Shown: positions 43,750 through 53,609, counted from the first letter of the stretch. The stretch: 64,000 nucleotides of DNA from Planktothrix agardhii NIES-204 (GCA_003609755.1 AP017991.1:2435501-2499500); one strand, 5' to 3'. The notes: generated by a model not told the origin, from the letters alone. Program-made: numbers and translations.

Positions 43750-44916
43750 ATGGGCGGAGGGATTTATCTGATTCAGGATGATGATCGGCTCGTTGAAATG
43801 ATGGAACAGCCCTACGATTCTGAAGATCAAATACAGGAATTATTAGAAACCTATCCCAATCTTTTAGCGGGGGATGAAATTGATCGGTTACAGACGCGCC
43901 ATGGTAAATCTTTACGACGATGGTTATTAATCTCCCGGGACGTAACCCTTCCGGCTGAGGAAGATAATGGGAGTCGTTGGTCAATGGATCATTTATTTCT
44001 GGATCAAGATTCTATTCCTACGCTGGTGACAGTTAAACGCAGTCGCAATGTGGAAACTCGACAAAAAATGATTGGTCAAATGTTAGATAATGCGGCAAAT
44101 TTAGGATTATATTGGCCGATAGAATCAATTATTTCTCAATTTGAAGCTAACTGTCGAGATCAAGGTCGAGATCCTGAACAAGTGTTTGAAGATTTTCTAG
44201 GTTCAGATCTAAATGAAGATGGATTTTGGCAAAAAGTTAAAACCAATCTGCAAGCGGGAAAACTGCGTTTAGTCTTTGTGGCGGATGAAATTACCAGTCC
44301 ATTAAGAAGGGTAGTTGAATTTCTGAATAAACAAACGGATTTAGTCGAGGTTTTGGCTTTAGAAATTAAACAATATGTCAGTCAAGATGGTTTAAAAACC
44401 CTTGTTCCTCGATTAATTGGTCAAACCGCCGAAGCTCAACAAAAAAAATCCAGCGCCACGGGAGAACGTCGTCGCTGGGATGAGGTTTCGTTTTTTGAAG
44501 AACTCCACTTGCGTCGGGGAGAGGATGAAACACAAATAGCCCAGGAAATTCATAATTGGGCAAAACTTCAGGAACCGGAAGTTATTATACAATGGGGGAC
44601 GGGAGATGTTTATGGTGGATTTACAGCTTTATTAAACCAAAAAGAAAAAGGTCGAAAACAGTTAAAGTTATTTACCGTTGATATTTCTGGACGTTTAGAA
44701 ATTTCTTCTAATAAATATGGTTCTCAACCACCTTTTGATCGACAGGAAAAATGGTTAGAACTCAGAAATAAATTGAGTGCGATCGGTTTATCTCTCCCTT
44801 TAGAACCTACGGAATATCGAGAGCCAACATTACAGTTATCCAACTTAGAAGATAAAACCGTATTACAACAAGTCCTAAAAACATTTGATTGGGTTATTTC
44901 TATGATTAAAGCGTGA
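43750..44916 (+). CDS. PD-(D/E)xK nuclease-fold protein with altered catalytic motif, 388 aa
   Basis: The N-terminal region (about 1-130) resembles NucS/DUF91-type restriction-like proteins: SEDQIQELLETYPNLLAGDE, then WSMDHLFLDQDSIPTLVTVK and MIGQMLDNAANLGLYWP. In relatives the last strand reads LVEVKRS; here it is LVTVKRS, so the ExK glutamate is Thr. The C-terminal region (about 230-388) has no recognised motif. Possibly a catalytically dead or altered nuclease. It is single, downstream of dapF. Confidence 0.68.
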   Translation: MGGGIYLIQDDDRLVEMMEQPYDSEDQIQELLETYPNLLAGDEIDRLQTRHGKSLRRWLLISRDVTLPAEEDNGSRWSMDHLFLDQDSIPTLVTVKRSRNVETRQKMIGQMLDNAANLGLYWPIESIISQFEANCRDQGRDPEQVFEDFLGSDLNEDGFWQKVKTNLQAGKLRLVFVADEITSPLRRVVEFLNKQTDLVEVLALEIKQYVSQDGLKTLVPRLIGQTAEAQQKKSSATGERRRWDEVSFFEELHLRRGEDETQIAQEIHNWAKLQEPEVIIQWGTGDVYGGFTALLNQKEKGRKQLKLFTVDISGRLEISSNKYGSQPPFDRQEKWLELRNKLSAIGLSLPLEPTEYREPTLQLSNLEDKTVLQQVLKTFDWVISMIKA

Positions 44917-45169
44917 ATCAGGGAGGATAAAGTCACTGCCAAAAAACGATATAGCCAACCGCAGGTGGTGAAGTCTTTTCTTCCCTATTACCCATTACCC
45001 ATTACCTATTACCTGCTATAAGTGCTAGAGACGCGCCGTTGCACGTCTCTACATTAATGACTGTTATCCGAGAATAAAATTCCTCTTAACTATCAAGCTA
45101 ATATCAACGCCAAACAGTTCAGCCAACTGTTGTTGACTCCCCCTACTCCCCTACTCCCCCCGCCCCCTT

Positions 45170-45185
45170 GTTCGGGAACCCGTAC
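45170..45185 (+). promoter_or_regulatory. K-box upstream of groESL
   Basis: GTTCGGGAACCCGTAC fits the cyanobacterial K-box consensus GTTCGG-NNAN-CCNNAC at every fixed position. The K-box is known as a light/heat-responsive positive element of groESL promoters. It lies 40 bp upstream of CIRCE. Confidence 0.8.
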
Positions 45186-45224
45186 AAATTAGACTGTTGC
45201 AATGGGGAGGCTTTTTTCGGTAAA

Positions 45225-45251
45225 TTAGCACTCAGGAGTCGAGAGTGCTAA
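45225..45251 (+). promoter_or_regulatory. CIRCE operator (HrcA-binding)
   Basis: TTAGCACTC (45225-45233), nine bases, GAGTGCTAA (45243-45251): a perfect match to the CIRCE consensus. HrcA repression of groESL is expected. The hrcA gene is not in the window. Confidence 0.97.
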
Positions 45252-45319
45252 TTTGAATTCCTCAAAGGAAATCATAAAACTCCGATCACCGAATATTTAC
45301 ATAAAGTGGAGGCTAATAA

Positions 45320-45631
45320 ATGGCTGCTGTATCTCTAAGCGTATCAACCGTTAAACCCCTTGGTGATCGCGTTTTCGTTAAAGTTAGTGCATCTGAAGAA
45401 CAAACACCCGGTGGAATTTTTCTTCCTGATGCCGCCAAAGAAAAACCCCAAGTGGGCGAAGTTGTGGCAGTTGGCCCTGGCAAACGCAATGATGATGGTT
45501 CTCGCTGCGAACTAGAAGTCAGCGTCGGCGACAAAGTTCTCTACTCCAAATACGCGGGTACTGACATCAAACTCGGTGGCGATGAATTTGTTCTGTTAGC
45601 CGAAAAAGACATCTTAGCGATCGTCAACTAA
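45320..45631 (+). CDS. groES: Co-chaperonin GroES
   Basis: The 103-aa protein has the GroES pattern [20 protein letters not shown], then the mobile loop [14 protein letters not shown] and [20 protein letters not shown]. It caps the GroEL ring. The ribosome site GTGGAGG precedes the ATG. It is first in the groES-groEL operon under CIRCE/K-box control. Confidence 0.97.
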   Translation: MAAVSLSVSTVKPLGDRVFVKVSASEEQTPGGIFLPDAAKEKPQVGEVVAVGPGKRNDDGSRCELEVSVGDKVLYSKYAGTDIKLGGDEFVLLAEKDILAIVN

Positions 45632-45746
45632 TCGACGTTTTTAACCTTAGATCGTACACCACAAATTGTTATTCGATCTACAAAGTTAAAACCTCAAGAT
45701 TCAGTAATTCAATTCTAATTATCAACCTAAAACCTGAAGACAAAAC

Positions 45747-47384
45747 ATGGCTAAACGTATTATTTACAACGAAAATGCTCGTCGCGCCCTAGAGCGTGGT
45801 ATGGATATCCTGGCGGAAGCCGTTGCCGTCACCCTTGGCCCCAAAGGTCGCAACGTCGTATTAGAAAAAAAATTCGGTGCACCCCAAATTGTGAATGATG
45901 GCGTCACCATTGCTAAAGAAATTGAACTAGAAGATAACATCGAAAATACTGGAGTTGCCTTGATTCGTCAAGCCGCTTCCAAAACCAACGATGCCGCTGG
46001 CGACGGAACCACCACTGCAACGGTTCTAGCCCACGCCATGGTCAAAGAAGGTCTGCGGAACGTGGCTGCGGGTGCTAACCCGATTGAACTCAAACGCGGT
46101 ATTGATAAAGCGACTACCTTTTTAGTAGAAAAAATCGCCGAACACGCTCGCCAAGTGGAAGATTCCAAAGCGATCGCTCAAGTCGGTTCTATCTCTGCCG
46201 GAAACGACGAAGAAGTCGGTAAAATGATTGCTTCGGCGATGGATAAAGTCGGTAAAGAAGGCGTGATTTCCTTGGAAGAAGGAAAATCCATGACCACCGA
46301 ATTAGAAATTACCGAAGGGATGCGCTTTGATAAAGGCTATATTTCCCCCTACTTCGCCACCGATACCGAACGGATGGAAGCAGTTCTGGAAGAACCCTAT
46401 CTGTTAATTACCGATAAAAAAATCACCTTAGTTCAGGACTTAGTGCCTGTTCTGGAGCAAGTTGCCCGTTCTGGCCGTCCTTTGGTGATTATCGCTGAAG
46501 ATATTGAAAAAGAAGCCTTAGCAACCCTGGTGGTTAACCGTCTGCGCGGTGTGCTGAATGTGGCTGCGGTGAAAGCGCCTGGTTTTGGCGATCGCCGGAA
46601 AGCCATGTTAGAAGATATCGCCGTCTTAACTGGTGGTCAATTAATCACCGAAGATGCTGGTCTGAAACTGGAAAATACCAAGCTGGATATGCTGGGTAAA
46701 GCCCGTCGGATCACCCTGACCAAAGATAACACCACCATCGTTGCTGAAGGCAATGAAGCCCCCGTTAAAACTCGTTGTGAGCAAATTCGCCGTCAAATGG
46801 AAGAAACCGAATCTTCCTACGACCGGGAAAAACTCCAAGAACGCTTGGCTAAATTAGCTGGTGGTGTGGCTGTGATCAAAGTCGGTGCGGCTACCGAAAC
46901 CGAAATGAAAGATCGCAAGCTGCGTCTGGAAGATGCCATCAACGCCACGAAAGCGGCCGTTGAAGAAGGTATCGTTCCTGGTGGTGGCACAACTTTAGCC
47001 CACTTAGCTCCTCAACTGGAAGAATGGGCTAATGCTAACCTGACCCATGAAGCCTTAACGGGGGCCTTAATTGTGTCCCGTGCCTTGGCTGCGCCTCTGA
47101 AACGAATTGCTGAAAACGCAGGCGTTAACGGTGCTGTGGTAGCTGAACGAGTTAAAGAAAAAGACTTTAATGTTGGTTACAACGCGGCTTCTAACGAATT
47201 TGTGGATATGTTTGAAGCGGGTATTGTTGACCCTGCCAAAGTTACCCGTTCTGCTCTGCAAAACGCGGCTTCTATTGCTGGAATGGTGTTAACAACTGAG
47301 TGTATTGTTGCTGACAAACCTGAACCTAAAGACGGCGCTCCTGCTGGTGCTGGCGCTGGTATGGGCGGCGATTTTGATTACTAA
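45747..47384 (+). CDS. groL: Chaperonin GroEL (GroEL1)
   Basis: The 545-aa protein carries [37 protein letters not shown] (ATP site), and the C-terminal [11 protein letters not shown] tail. Linked to groES, it is the GroEL1 type; cyanobacteria often have a second, unlinked groEL2. Coding strand shows no defects. A strong terminator follows. Confidence 0.97.
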   Translation: MAKRIIYNENARRALERGMDILAEAVAVTLGPKGRNVVLEKKFGAPQIVNDGVTIAKEIELEDNIENTGVALIRQAASKTNDAAGDGTTTATVLAHAMVKEGLRNVAAGANPIELKRGIDKATTFLVEKIAEHARQVEDSKAIAQVGSISAGNDEEVGKMIASAMDKVGKEGVISLEEGKSMTTELEITEGMRFDKGYISPYFATDTERMEAVLEEPYLLITDKKITLVQDLVPVLEQVARSGRPLVIIAEDIEKEALATLVVNRLRGVLNVAAVKAPGFGDRRKAMLEDIAVLTGGQLITEDAGLKLENTKLDMLGKARRITLTKDNTTIVAEGNEAPVKTRCEQIRRQMEETESSYDREKLQERLAKLAGGVAVIKVGAATETEMKDRKLRLEDAINATKAAVEEGIVPGGGTTLAHLAPQLEEWANANLTHEALTGALIVSRALAAPLKRIAENAGVNGAVVAERVKEKDFNVGYNAASNEFVDMFEAGIVDPAKVTRSALQNAASIAGMVLTTECIVADKPEPKDGAPAGAGAGMGGDFDY

Positions 47385-47400
47385 TTCCTAGTTTGATATG

Positions 47401-47428
47401 ATATGGGGTGGCTTTTGTCGCCCCATAT
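47401..47428 (+). terminator. Terminator after groEL
   Basis: ATATGGGGTGGC (47401-47412) pairs with GTCGCCCCATAT (47417-47428) around a TTTT loop, followed by TTATT. It lies 16 bp after the stop. Confidence 0.8.
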
Positions 47429-47444
47429 TTATTGGGGAATAGGG

Positions 47445-47523
47445 ATCACGGATTTAAGAGGATTTCACGGATTTCACGGATTTTAATCTGTGTTAATCTG
47501 CGTAATCCTCTGAAATCCGTGAT
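47445..47523. repeat. Long inverted repeat with internal GGATTTCAC units
   Basis: A 20-nt left arm (47445-47464, ATCACGGATTTAAGAGGATT) and right arm (47504-47523) pair with one mismatch, and the loop contains CACGGATTT repeats. A dispersed cyanobacterial-type repeat is likely. Confidence 0.75.
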
Positions 47524-47555
47524 AGGTGATGGGGAAGATTGAGATTTTGGTTGTT

Positions 47556-48092
47556 TTAGGTTTTGATATTTTCAAGACTTGATTTTACGGAAGGTTGAGG
47601 AATTAGATAAATTAAACCTGAAATTAGGGTTAATCCTACGGTTATCCAGAATAGGATTAAGCTGAGGGTTTGCCAAGGTTCAGGTAAAGGTGCTATTAAA
47701 AATGCGATCGCTAAAATTTGACTAACTGTTTTTAGTTTACCCCAAATATTCGCTCCAGAAATTTGAGTTTGATTGACTCTCCATCCGGCAATTGTGAGTT
47801 CCCGTGCTAGGATTAAGAATACTCCCCAAGCGGGAATTTTTCCTAACTCAATTAAGGCAAGTAAGGGCGCGAAAACTAATAATTTATCGACTAAGGGATC
47901 AAGAAATTTTCCTAAATCTGTAACTTGATTGAGTTTTCTAGCTAAATATCCATCTAACCAATCGGTGCTGGCTACTATTAAAAAAATTCCTAAACAAATC
48001 CAACGATTAGTAACAGTTGGATCATGTAAATAATAAAGTATAAATGGAACTCCGAACAAACGGGAAATCGTAATCCAATTCGGTAAGTTCAT
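47556..48092 (-). CDS. pgsA: CDP-diacylglycerol-glycerol-3-phosphate 3-phosphatidyltransferase PgsA
   Basis: The 178-aa membrane enzyme has the CDP-alcohol phosphotransferase motif DWLDGYLARKLNQVTDLGKF followed by LDPLVDKLLV (about 43-72; D-x2-D-G-x2-A-R-x8-G-x3-D-x3-D). It makes phosphatidylglycerol phosphate, precursor of PG required by photosystem II. Length and topology are typical. Confidence 0.93.
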   Translation of the reverse strand: MNLPNWITISRLFGVPFILYYLHDPTVTNRWICLGIFLIVASTDWLDGYLARKLNQVTDLGKFLDPLVDKLLVFAPLLALIELGKIPAWGVFLILARELTIAGWRVNQTQISGANIWGKLKTVSQILAIAFLIAPLPEPWQTLSLILFWITVGLTLISGLIYLIPQPSVKSSLENIKT

Positions 48093-48413
48093 AAATCAGT
48101 TATCTGGGATCTTTGCTGGGGTCAAGACTAATTTAACCACAAAGACACAAAGAAGTTTTGCCGATATTTTCAATGTTGACTAAATAGTCAAGAGTATGCC
48201 CACACTTGCCATTACAATATTGTCGCATCAGCCGCGGGTTTTGTCAATCCCCCTCGGTACTTTTTATAGCAGGGAGCAGGGAGCAAACCCCCCGTGCACG
48301 GGGGGCTAGGGGGGGAGGGAACAGGGGGAAAAGAACTTCACCGTCTAGGTTACAACATCCGTCTGGTGTCCTAACTGCCTTGGCGGTTGCTATAACTGAT
48401 AACTGATAACTGT
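48093..48413. other. Intergenic region upstream of pgsA
   Basis: The 321 bp hold the second MITE-like copy (48265-48394), a remnant of GTGTCTTTGTGG-type repeat near 48135-48160, and TAACTGATAAC tandem repeats (48393-48430). No gene is credible. Confidence 0.65.
48265..48394. mobile_element. MITE-like dispersed repeat, copy 2 (130 bp)
   Basis: It begins TATAGCAG and ends TTGCTATA, with the GTGCAC-centred palindrome (about 48286-48319) and the same right block as copy 1 at 14707-14843. Copy 2 retains a more perfect palindrome. Confidence 0.78.
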
Positions 48414-50180
48414 TTACTGATAACTGATTAATGGTTCTTCCCAATTTTGTAGGGAATGTAGACTTAATTGTGCTAAATATTTTCTGGTCAGGTCGGCGCG
48501 GTCTAAACTTATAAAATAATTATTATCGACATCTTGATAAAATAATGCGCCTTCGAGTAAACCTTGATAATCAGGATTTTTTTGAGATTCTAAAGTGAAC
48601 CAAATCGCATCAGAAGGTGAGGGAATTAAACCAGAAGGTAATTTTCCCTTTAAAATTGCTATAATTCTATCTGAAACAGAACGGGTATTGACCCCGCGAT
48701 TTTCTAAGAGTTGATGTACTTCTGATAAAGATAAAGGTTGTTCTTTGAACACTCGCAATAGTTCCGCTAAAAGAAAATAATCACTGTATTGATGTCGAGA
48801 CATATCCAAGACTTGAAAATAAAGGGGTAATACGGCTAAACCCCAAGCCAAGCGACTACAATGGGAATAATTGTTGTCTCGATGATTTTGATCATGGGGA
48901 CTATCTTGGGTAATCAAAGCATTTGGTAATTTTTGGCGTAACCAACGGCTAAAAGTTGGCCAGGTTCCATTTCCCCCTGTGCAAATGGCTTGACTAATTC
49001 TAATCGGAGAAATTCCCTGGGTACTGAAAAGATGGTTGAGTTCTCGATTTAACTGTTGAATAAAGGGAATAAAAATCTTTTGTTCTAAATCTCGTTGGGA
49101 AACTTCCCAAGAATAATTATTTAATGTTAGGGTATAGCGGTGCTTCGCGTCGGTAAGGACATCGCTTTGTTGTAGTTCAAATTTTAAAGTTTCTGCAATT
49201 TCTAATAACTTTAATCCCGTAGAATCACTCTGTAAAATTTGTTGTAAACGATAACGTTTGGCTAAATCAGGATGTCCAGGTTCAGGAAATTCCACATCTG
49301 GAATATTAAATATGGGGAAGGGTGAACCCTCTGGCTGAATCAAAAGTTGAGTAATAATATCCTGATTTAAGGCATCTCCAGCATAGGCTAAATGATGACA
49401 AACCACTTGGGAAGCCATAAATTCAGTTAAATCCTGGGGGAGTTTGGCTAGGGCTATTTCGGTAGTTGTAGCACCAATATTAATAATTAAAATTGTGCTA
49501 TCGGGATCGGGGGGATGGAGATAAAATTGATATAATAAAGTTGCGATCGCATCCTCAATAATAAAAATTTGTTCAGGACGTTTAATGATTCCTGCTGCTA
49601 ATACAGCTTCCCTAAGATTAAAACGATAGGCTTCTGTAGAGGCCGTGGAACAGCCTAAAACCACCCCATCTAAACAATTTAATGCTTGCTGAAATTCGAT
49701 CGTATCGAGTCCCACAGCACCCACAGTATAGACATTAGGTAAAGCCATGATTGGGGGAGTTTCCCGATTAGGCTGCTTTGATGGGGAAATTCTGCGACCA
49801 GACAATATTCGATGGGGATGTAAGGTAGATAATAAAGCTGTCCAGGCCTCTCGAAATCCCCCCAAGGGCAGGGACTGTTGTTCTGACCAATGAATCATGG
49901 GAAGCCCTGCTAATTCAGGAGAATTAACTGAATGATAAGGAATTCCCAGGTTTAATAAGGATTTAAACCGTTGTATTAGGCCTTGAGTGGTTTTTTCCTG
50001 TGGATCTAAATAGTAAATTGACGCCGTTAGCCGAAAGGTAAAGGGAAGATCCTCGATTCCAGAGAGTTCTGTCTGTTCCGCTTGCCAATAAATAGGATAA
50101 ACTTTTTGGGTTTCGCTCTGCAATAAGGCGGCGGATATTCCCGTTGTTCCTAAGTCAATTCCTAAATACCATTGAGTCAT
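48414..50180 (-). CDS. Hsp70-like (ASKHA-fold) ATPase-domain protein, 588 aa
   Basis: The start MTQWYLGIDLGTTGISAALL carries the phosphate-1 loop of actin/Hsp70 ATPases; further blocks are DSTILIINIGATTTEIALAK (phosphate 2, about 225-245) and ICTGGNGTWPTFSRWL (adenosine motif, about 395-410). It lacks a standard DnaK substrate-binding domain; the C-terminal 130 aa are different (LLRVFKEQPLSLSEVHQLLE). It forms an apparent operon with the upstream gene at 50211. A specialised chaperone or regulator is inferred. Confidence 0.78.
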   Translation of the reverse strand: MTQWYLGIDLGTTGISAALLQSETQKVYPIYWQAEQTELSGIEDLPFTFRLTASIYYLDPQEKTTQGLIQRFKSLLNLGIPYHSVNSPELAGLPMIHWSEQQSLPLGGFREAWTALLSTLHPHRILSGRRISPSKQPNRETPPIMALPNVYTVGAVGLDTIEFQQALNCLDGVVLGCSTASTEAYRFNLREAVLAAGIIKRPEQIFIIEDAIATLLYQFYLHPPDPDSTILIINIGATTTEIALAKLPQDLTEFMASQVVCHHLAYAGDALNQDIITQLLIQPEGSPFPIFNIPDVEFPEPGHPDLAKRYRLQQILQSDSTGLKLLEIAETLKFELQQSDVLTDAKHRYTLTLNNYSWEVSQRDLEQKIFIPFIQQLNRELNHLFSTQGISPIRISQAICTGGNGTWPTFSRWLRQKLPNALITQDSPHDQNHRDNNYSHCSRLAWGLAVLPLYFQVLDMSRHQYSDYFLLAELLRVFKEQPLSLSEVHQLLENRGVNTRSVSDRIIAILKGKLPSGLIPSPSDAIWFTLESQKNPDYQGLLEGALFYQDVDNNYFISLDRADLTRKYLAQLSLHSLQNWEEPLISYQ

Positions 50181-50210
50181 AATCAGTTATCAGTTATCAG
50201 TGATCAGTTA
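50181..50210. repeat. TATCAGT tandem repeat between the acidic-protein and Hsp70-like genes
   Basis: About four copies of TATCAGT/GATCAGT fill the 30 bp between the two genes; similar repeats lie at 48393-48430. Confidence 0.8.
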
Positions 50211-52631
50211 TCAGTTTTTAAAAAACTCCTGACTCAAGGCTTCAAGACTGAGAGAATCTTCCTCCTGTTCGGTGTCCCAATTTAAGTTTTTTTCCTCCGC
50301 CAAGTTCAAACTGTTGAAAACATCATCTAAAGTTAAATCTGATAATCCTTGAGTTGATGCAATATTTTGCTTTTCTGATGCTGGTTTATTTAAGGATTCA
50401 AGGGAAACAGAGGGAACTGATTGATCTGAATGAGGTTCCATCCCAATATCTCTAAATAAATCTTCAAAAGTAATTAGTTCTTCAGGTTGAGATACTTTTG
50501 AATTCGTTTTTGCTGATGATTTTTGGGTAGAAACTTGAGGCTGGGAATAAGTTGATTTTACGGGATTTTTCTTGGAGATTGGAATGGTTTCAGGTTGTTC
50601 TAAATTAAATAGATCTGCCTCTAAATGTTCCAAAGTATTGCGATCAATTAATAAACGAGAATCGACTTGTTCACTATCGTCTTCCAAATTTAGGGGAAGT
50701 AAATTTTCATTCGGGGACGCTTGAACATAAGCATCTTTCTCCCAACTAACTGTTGGGCTTTCCATAGGAGAGGGAGATGCCATCGGACTCGTAATTCCGG
50801 TGAGTTCTTGTTGGGTTCTTGCCGAGATCACATCAGAATTTGGGGAGGAAACCTCCTCAAAGGTGAGTTCCTCAAAAACATCACTTAAATCTGCTAAGGT
50901 TTCCTCAAAGGGATTCGGTGCAGAAGTAAAAGACAAATCCACAATTTCATCGGTTAGAGGAGACACCAATTCTGCTTCAGATCCTGGTGTAAATAAGTTC
51001 TCAGACTCTAAGAATACAGGATCGATAGCATCTGCGGTTAAGGATAAATCAGATTCTATCGGAACATTTTGATCCGGTTGACTGAATATATCTAAACTAT
51101 TTAAGCTCAAGAAATCAGCCGTTTCCTCGAAGGATTCGGTGTCAATATTTTCCGATTCTATGGCTGTGATTTTCGGTGTTGACCCATCCCCAAATAAATC
51201 TTCGGTGTCTAAATGGATTTCTGATTCATTCTCGACCGTTGAAGGACTTGGAACATCGGTTTCCTCATCTAGCAATAAGGTTTCTATCTCTTCAGAAACA
51301 TCATCTTCATCTAGTACCTGAATGACATCAAAATCATCCTCAAATAAATCAGTATTTTGTGTTTGAGGCACCGCAGTCACAGCCGAGGATTCTGGCTCCG
51401 TCGCCAGATTAAACAAACTTTCTAATTCTGAATCGGCATCGGGTAGGGACTGTTCTACAATTGACTCATCCCAATCGAGGGAAAGAGAGCTTTCTGGCGT
51501 TCTATCTAACCCATCTTCGATAGGGGGAGTAGGTAATCCCTCAATGGTCTCAAACGCAACCTCGAATTCATCTTCATCGGTAATTTTTAGCTGTTCTTCG
51601 TTATCCTCATCATTAGAAGTAACAGAAGGAGTCGATTGTCTAGGAACTTCTGCCCCCGCATAGGGAAAGAGTCCCTCAAAAGCGGAGGAAAAATCCTGGG
51701 GAGGAGAAACCACAGACTCAGGAGAAGGTAAATTATCCGTGTTCGAGGCGGTTTCCGATTGAGTTAATTGTAATGAAGATTGTAAATAGGAAGACGTTTC
51801 TTGACCGACCTGCTGGGCTAATTGGTTGACTAAGGTGGTAAACATGACCTCCCCCTGTTTACCCAGACTGTGCATCCTTTCTAAGCTTTGGGAAAGGGAA
51901 TCAGAATAGGTTTGGAGGTTTCGTTGCAAGGCCTCAAAAATCACACTCAGACTGGAATCGAGGGTCATCAGTAAATGATCAGATTGCGCTTGTAACTGTC
52001 GCATCTGTTCCAGGCGTTGGGCTGGAGTCAGGGGGTCGAGGGCTGTTTGGGGTCTGTCCACAGATTCAGAAACCAGGGCGGGCAGCGAGTTGGATTCAGT
52101 TAATAATACCGAATCTAAAAATCGGGTTTCAATATGGTTCAGGGTTTGGGTCACATTATGAATCAGACTGTCCTGTAATCTGGTCATGAACTCTTGCAAA
52201 AATTCACGACTGAGTTGTTGTTGATAGGGTTGAGGAGGGACTTGTCCTATAGCTTGGGCTTTTCGGGCTTCTAATTGTTGAATTTCTTGAATTAAATTGC
52301 GTTGTTCGGTACGCAAACGATCGATCTCATCCTGAAGGGGTTGAGTCAAATTACTCCGCAAATAAATCATTTCCCGTCGGATTGCCTGCCACAGAGGTTC
52401 GCGCGTTCCGGGGGATATAGAAGGTTGATGGGCTTCCAAGGTAACACCGAGAGCCTGCTCGTCTGTATGTTCCTGAAGAAAGACCAAATACCTACGGACA
52501 CGCTCTAGGACTTGACGGGAGCGTGTGACAGTTTCGCCAAAAACGACCCAGGGCAAACGTAAGCTGGGCTGACTAAGAACCTCGTCAATTTCGGTGATGA
52601 GTGCTTGAATCTGACCTTTCTGAACATTCAA
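50211..52631 (-). CDS. Large acidic protein with N-terminal coiled coil and repeated DLF-type motifs, 806 aa
   Basis: Residues 1-about 290 are helical with coiled-coil character (DEIDRLRTEQRNLIQEIQQL and a later Gln-rich stretch). Residues about 300-790 are strongly acidic, Ser/Pro-rich and look disordered. They carry about nine short motifs with a shared pattern, such as ESLFNL, EDLFGD, ENLFTP, ADLFNL, EDLFRD and DDVFNS. No enzyme motif is present. It is co-directional with the Hsp70-like gene 30 bp downstream. Function unknown. Confidence 0.7.
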   Translation of the reverse strand: MNVQKGQIQALITEIDEVLSQPSLRLPWVVFGETVTRSRQVLERVRRYLVFLQEHTDEQALGVTLEAHQPSISPGTREPLWQAIRREMIYLRSNLTQPLQDEIDRLRTEQRNLIQEIQQLEARKAQAIGQVPPQPYQQQLSREFLQEFMTRLQDSLIHNVTQTLNHIETRFLDSVLLTESNSLPALVSESVDRPQTALDPLTPAQRLEQMRQLQAQSDHLLMTLDSSLSVIFEALQRNLQTYSDSLSQSLERMHSLGKQGEVMFTTLVNQLAQQVGQETSSYLQSSLQLTQSETASNTDNLPSPESVVSPPQDFSSAFEGLFPYAGAEVPRQSTPSVTSNDEDNEEQLKITDEDEFEVAFETIEGLPTPPIEDGLDRTPESSLSLDWDESIVEQSLPDADSELESLFNLATEPESSAVTAVPQTQNTDLFEDDFDVIQVLDEDDVSEEIETLLLDEETDVPSPSTVENESEIHLDTEDLFGDGSTPKITAIESENIDTESFEETADFLSLNSLDIFSQPDQNVPIESDLSLTADAIDPVFLESENLFTPGSEAELVSPLTDEIVDLSFTSAPNPFEETLADLSDVFEELTFEEVSSPNSDVISARTQQELTGITSPMASPSPMESPTVSWEKDAYVQASPNENLLPLNLEDDSEQVDSRLLIDRNTLEHLEADLFNLEQPETIPISKKNPVKSTYSQPQVSTQKSSAKTNSKVSQPEELITFEDLFRDIGMEPHSDQSVPSVSLESLNKPASEKQNIASTQGLSDLTLDDVFNSLNLAEEKNLNWDTEQEEDSLSLEALSQEFFKN

Positions 52632-52897
52632 GGCTGAACCCCCTCAATAATCGTTATGTTAATGGCACTCTATAATTGCTTAATCTCAAGGATTTCCTTG
52701 ATTAAAGCAGTTGTGATCTACATAATATGTTAGGCTTGGCACGAAGGACTCAAACGGCTGACTTTGAATTTATTGGCTAATCACCCACCGAAGGCAATAG
52801 GGTTAGAAACTAAACCATTTTAACTTTTTTATGTCCTGATAGCTCTAAAATATGAAATTGCCTAGTAATTACTAACTCATAATTTTATCACAGCCTC
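52632..52897. other. Divergent promoter region
   Basis: The 266-bp region lies between the acidic-protein and Crp-type genes. It holds AAGGAAATCC-type dyads near 52690-52705 but no recognised operator or gene. Confidence 0.4.
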
Positions 52898-53608
52898 ATG
52901 GAAGATCGGTATTTCTCCCGTGACAATCACTCTGATATTCACAAGATGATCTGCTCAACGCCTTTCTTTCAAGGCTTGCCACCGGATGCGGCGGATAAAG
53001 CAACCTCTCATATTGTGGGTCGAAACCATCCAGCCAACCAAGTGATTTTATTAGAAAATGACTGGGGAAGTTCCGTTTATTTTATTCTGGACGGTTGGGT
53101 TAAAATTCGTACCTATAATTTGGATGGTAAAGAAGTAACGCTGAATATTTTGGGTAAGGGTGAACTATTTGGAGAAATGGCAGCACTCGATGAAGTCCCC
53201 CGCTCCACCGATGTTATTACATTAGCGCCAACCTTAATTGGGAATATGCCGGCTCAGGATTTTGTGGAGTTGATTACCACCGAACCCAAGGCGGGAATGC
53301 GACTAGCTCAATTGATGGGACGGCGTTTACGCCAGGTGAATCGACGTCTGAGATTGCGCGAATCTGATAGTACATCCCGGGTTGCCGATATTCTCCTATT
53401 TCTGGCAGAGGGCCAAGGTACAACTTCAGATCAAGGCGGAACACAAATTCCTAATCTTCCCCATCGGGAGTTAAGTGGTTTGAGTGGTCTGGCTCGGGAA
53501 ACCGTAACTCGGGTTCTGAGTAAGTTAGAGAAAAAAGGATTAATTCATCGGGAACGGGATATTTTGAGTATTCCCGATGTCCATGCCCTAGAACGGATAT
53601 TAGTCTGA
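52898..53608 (+). CDS. Crp/Fnr-family regulator, SYCRP1-like
   Basis: The 236-aa protein has an N-terminal cyclic-nucleotide-binding domain and a C-terminal helix-turn-helix (LSGLSGLARETVTRVLSKLE, about 193-212). The phosphate-binding cassette GELFGEMAALDEVPRSTDV keeps the Glu and Arg-Ser residues used for cAMP binding, so it is more like SYCRP1 than NtcA. It probably responds to cAMP. It starts a same-strand cluster with the DUF2232 and CobT-like genes. Confidence 0.85.
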   Translation: MEDRYFSRDNHSDIHKMICSTPFFQGLPPDAADKATSHIVGRNHPANQVILLENDWGSSVYFILDGWVKIRTYNLDGKEVTLNILGKGELFGEMAALDEVPRSTDVITLAPTLIGNMPAQDFVELITTEPKAGMRLAQLMGRRLRQVNRRLRLRESDSTSRVADILLFLAEGQGTTSDQGGTQIPNLPHRELSGLSGLARETVTRVLSKLEKKGLIHRERDILSIPDVHALERILV

Positions 53609-53609
53609 A

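Larger units (their letters stand above)
44917..45319. other. Intergenic region upstream of groESL
   Basis: The 403 bp hold a heptamer repeat of ATTACCC type (44979-45012), a GTAGAGACG-type hairpin (TAGAGACG 45026-45033, CGTCTCTA 45044-45051), a C-rich tract, a K-box and a CIRCE operator. No gene is present. Confidence 0.75.
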
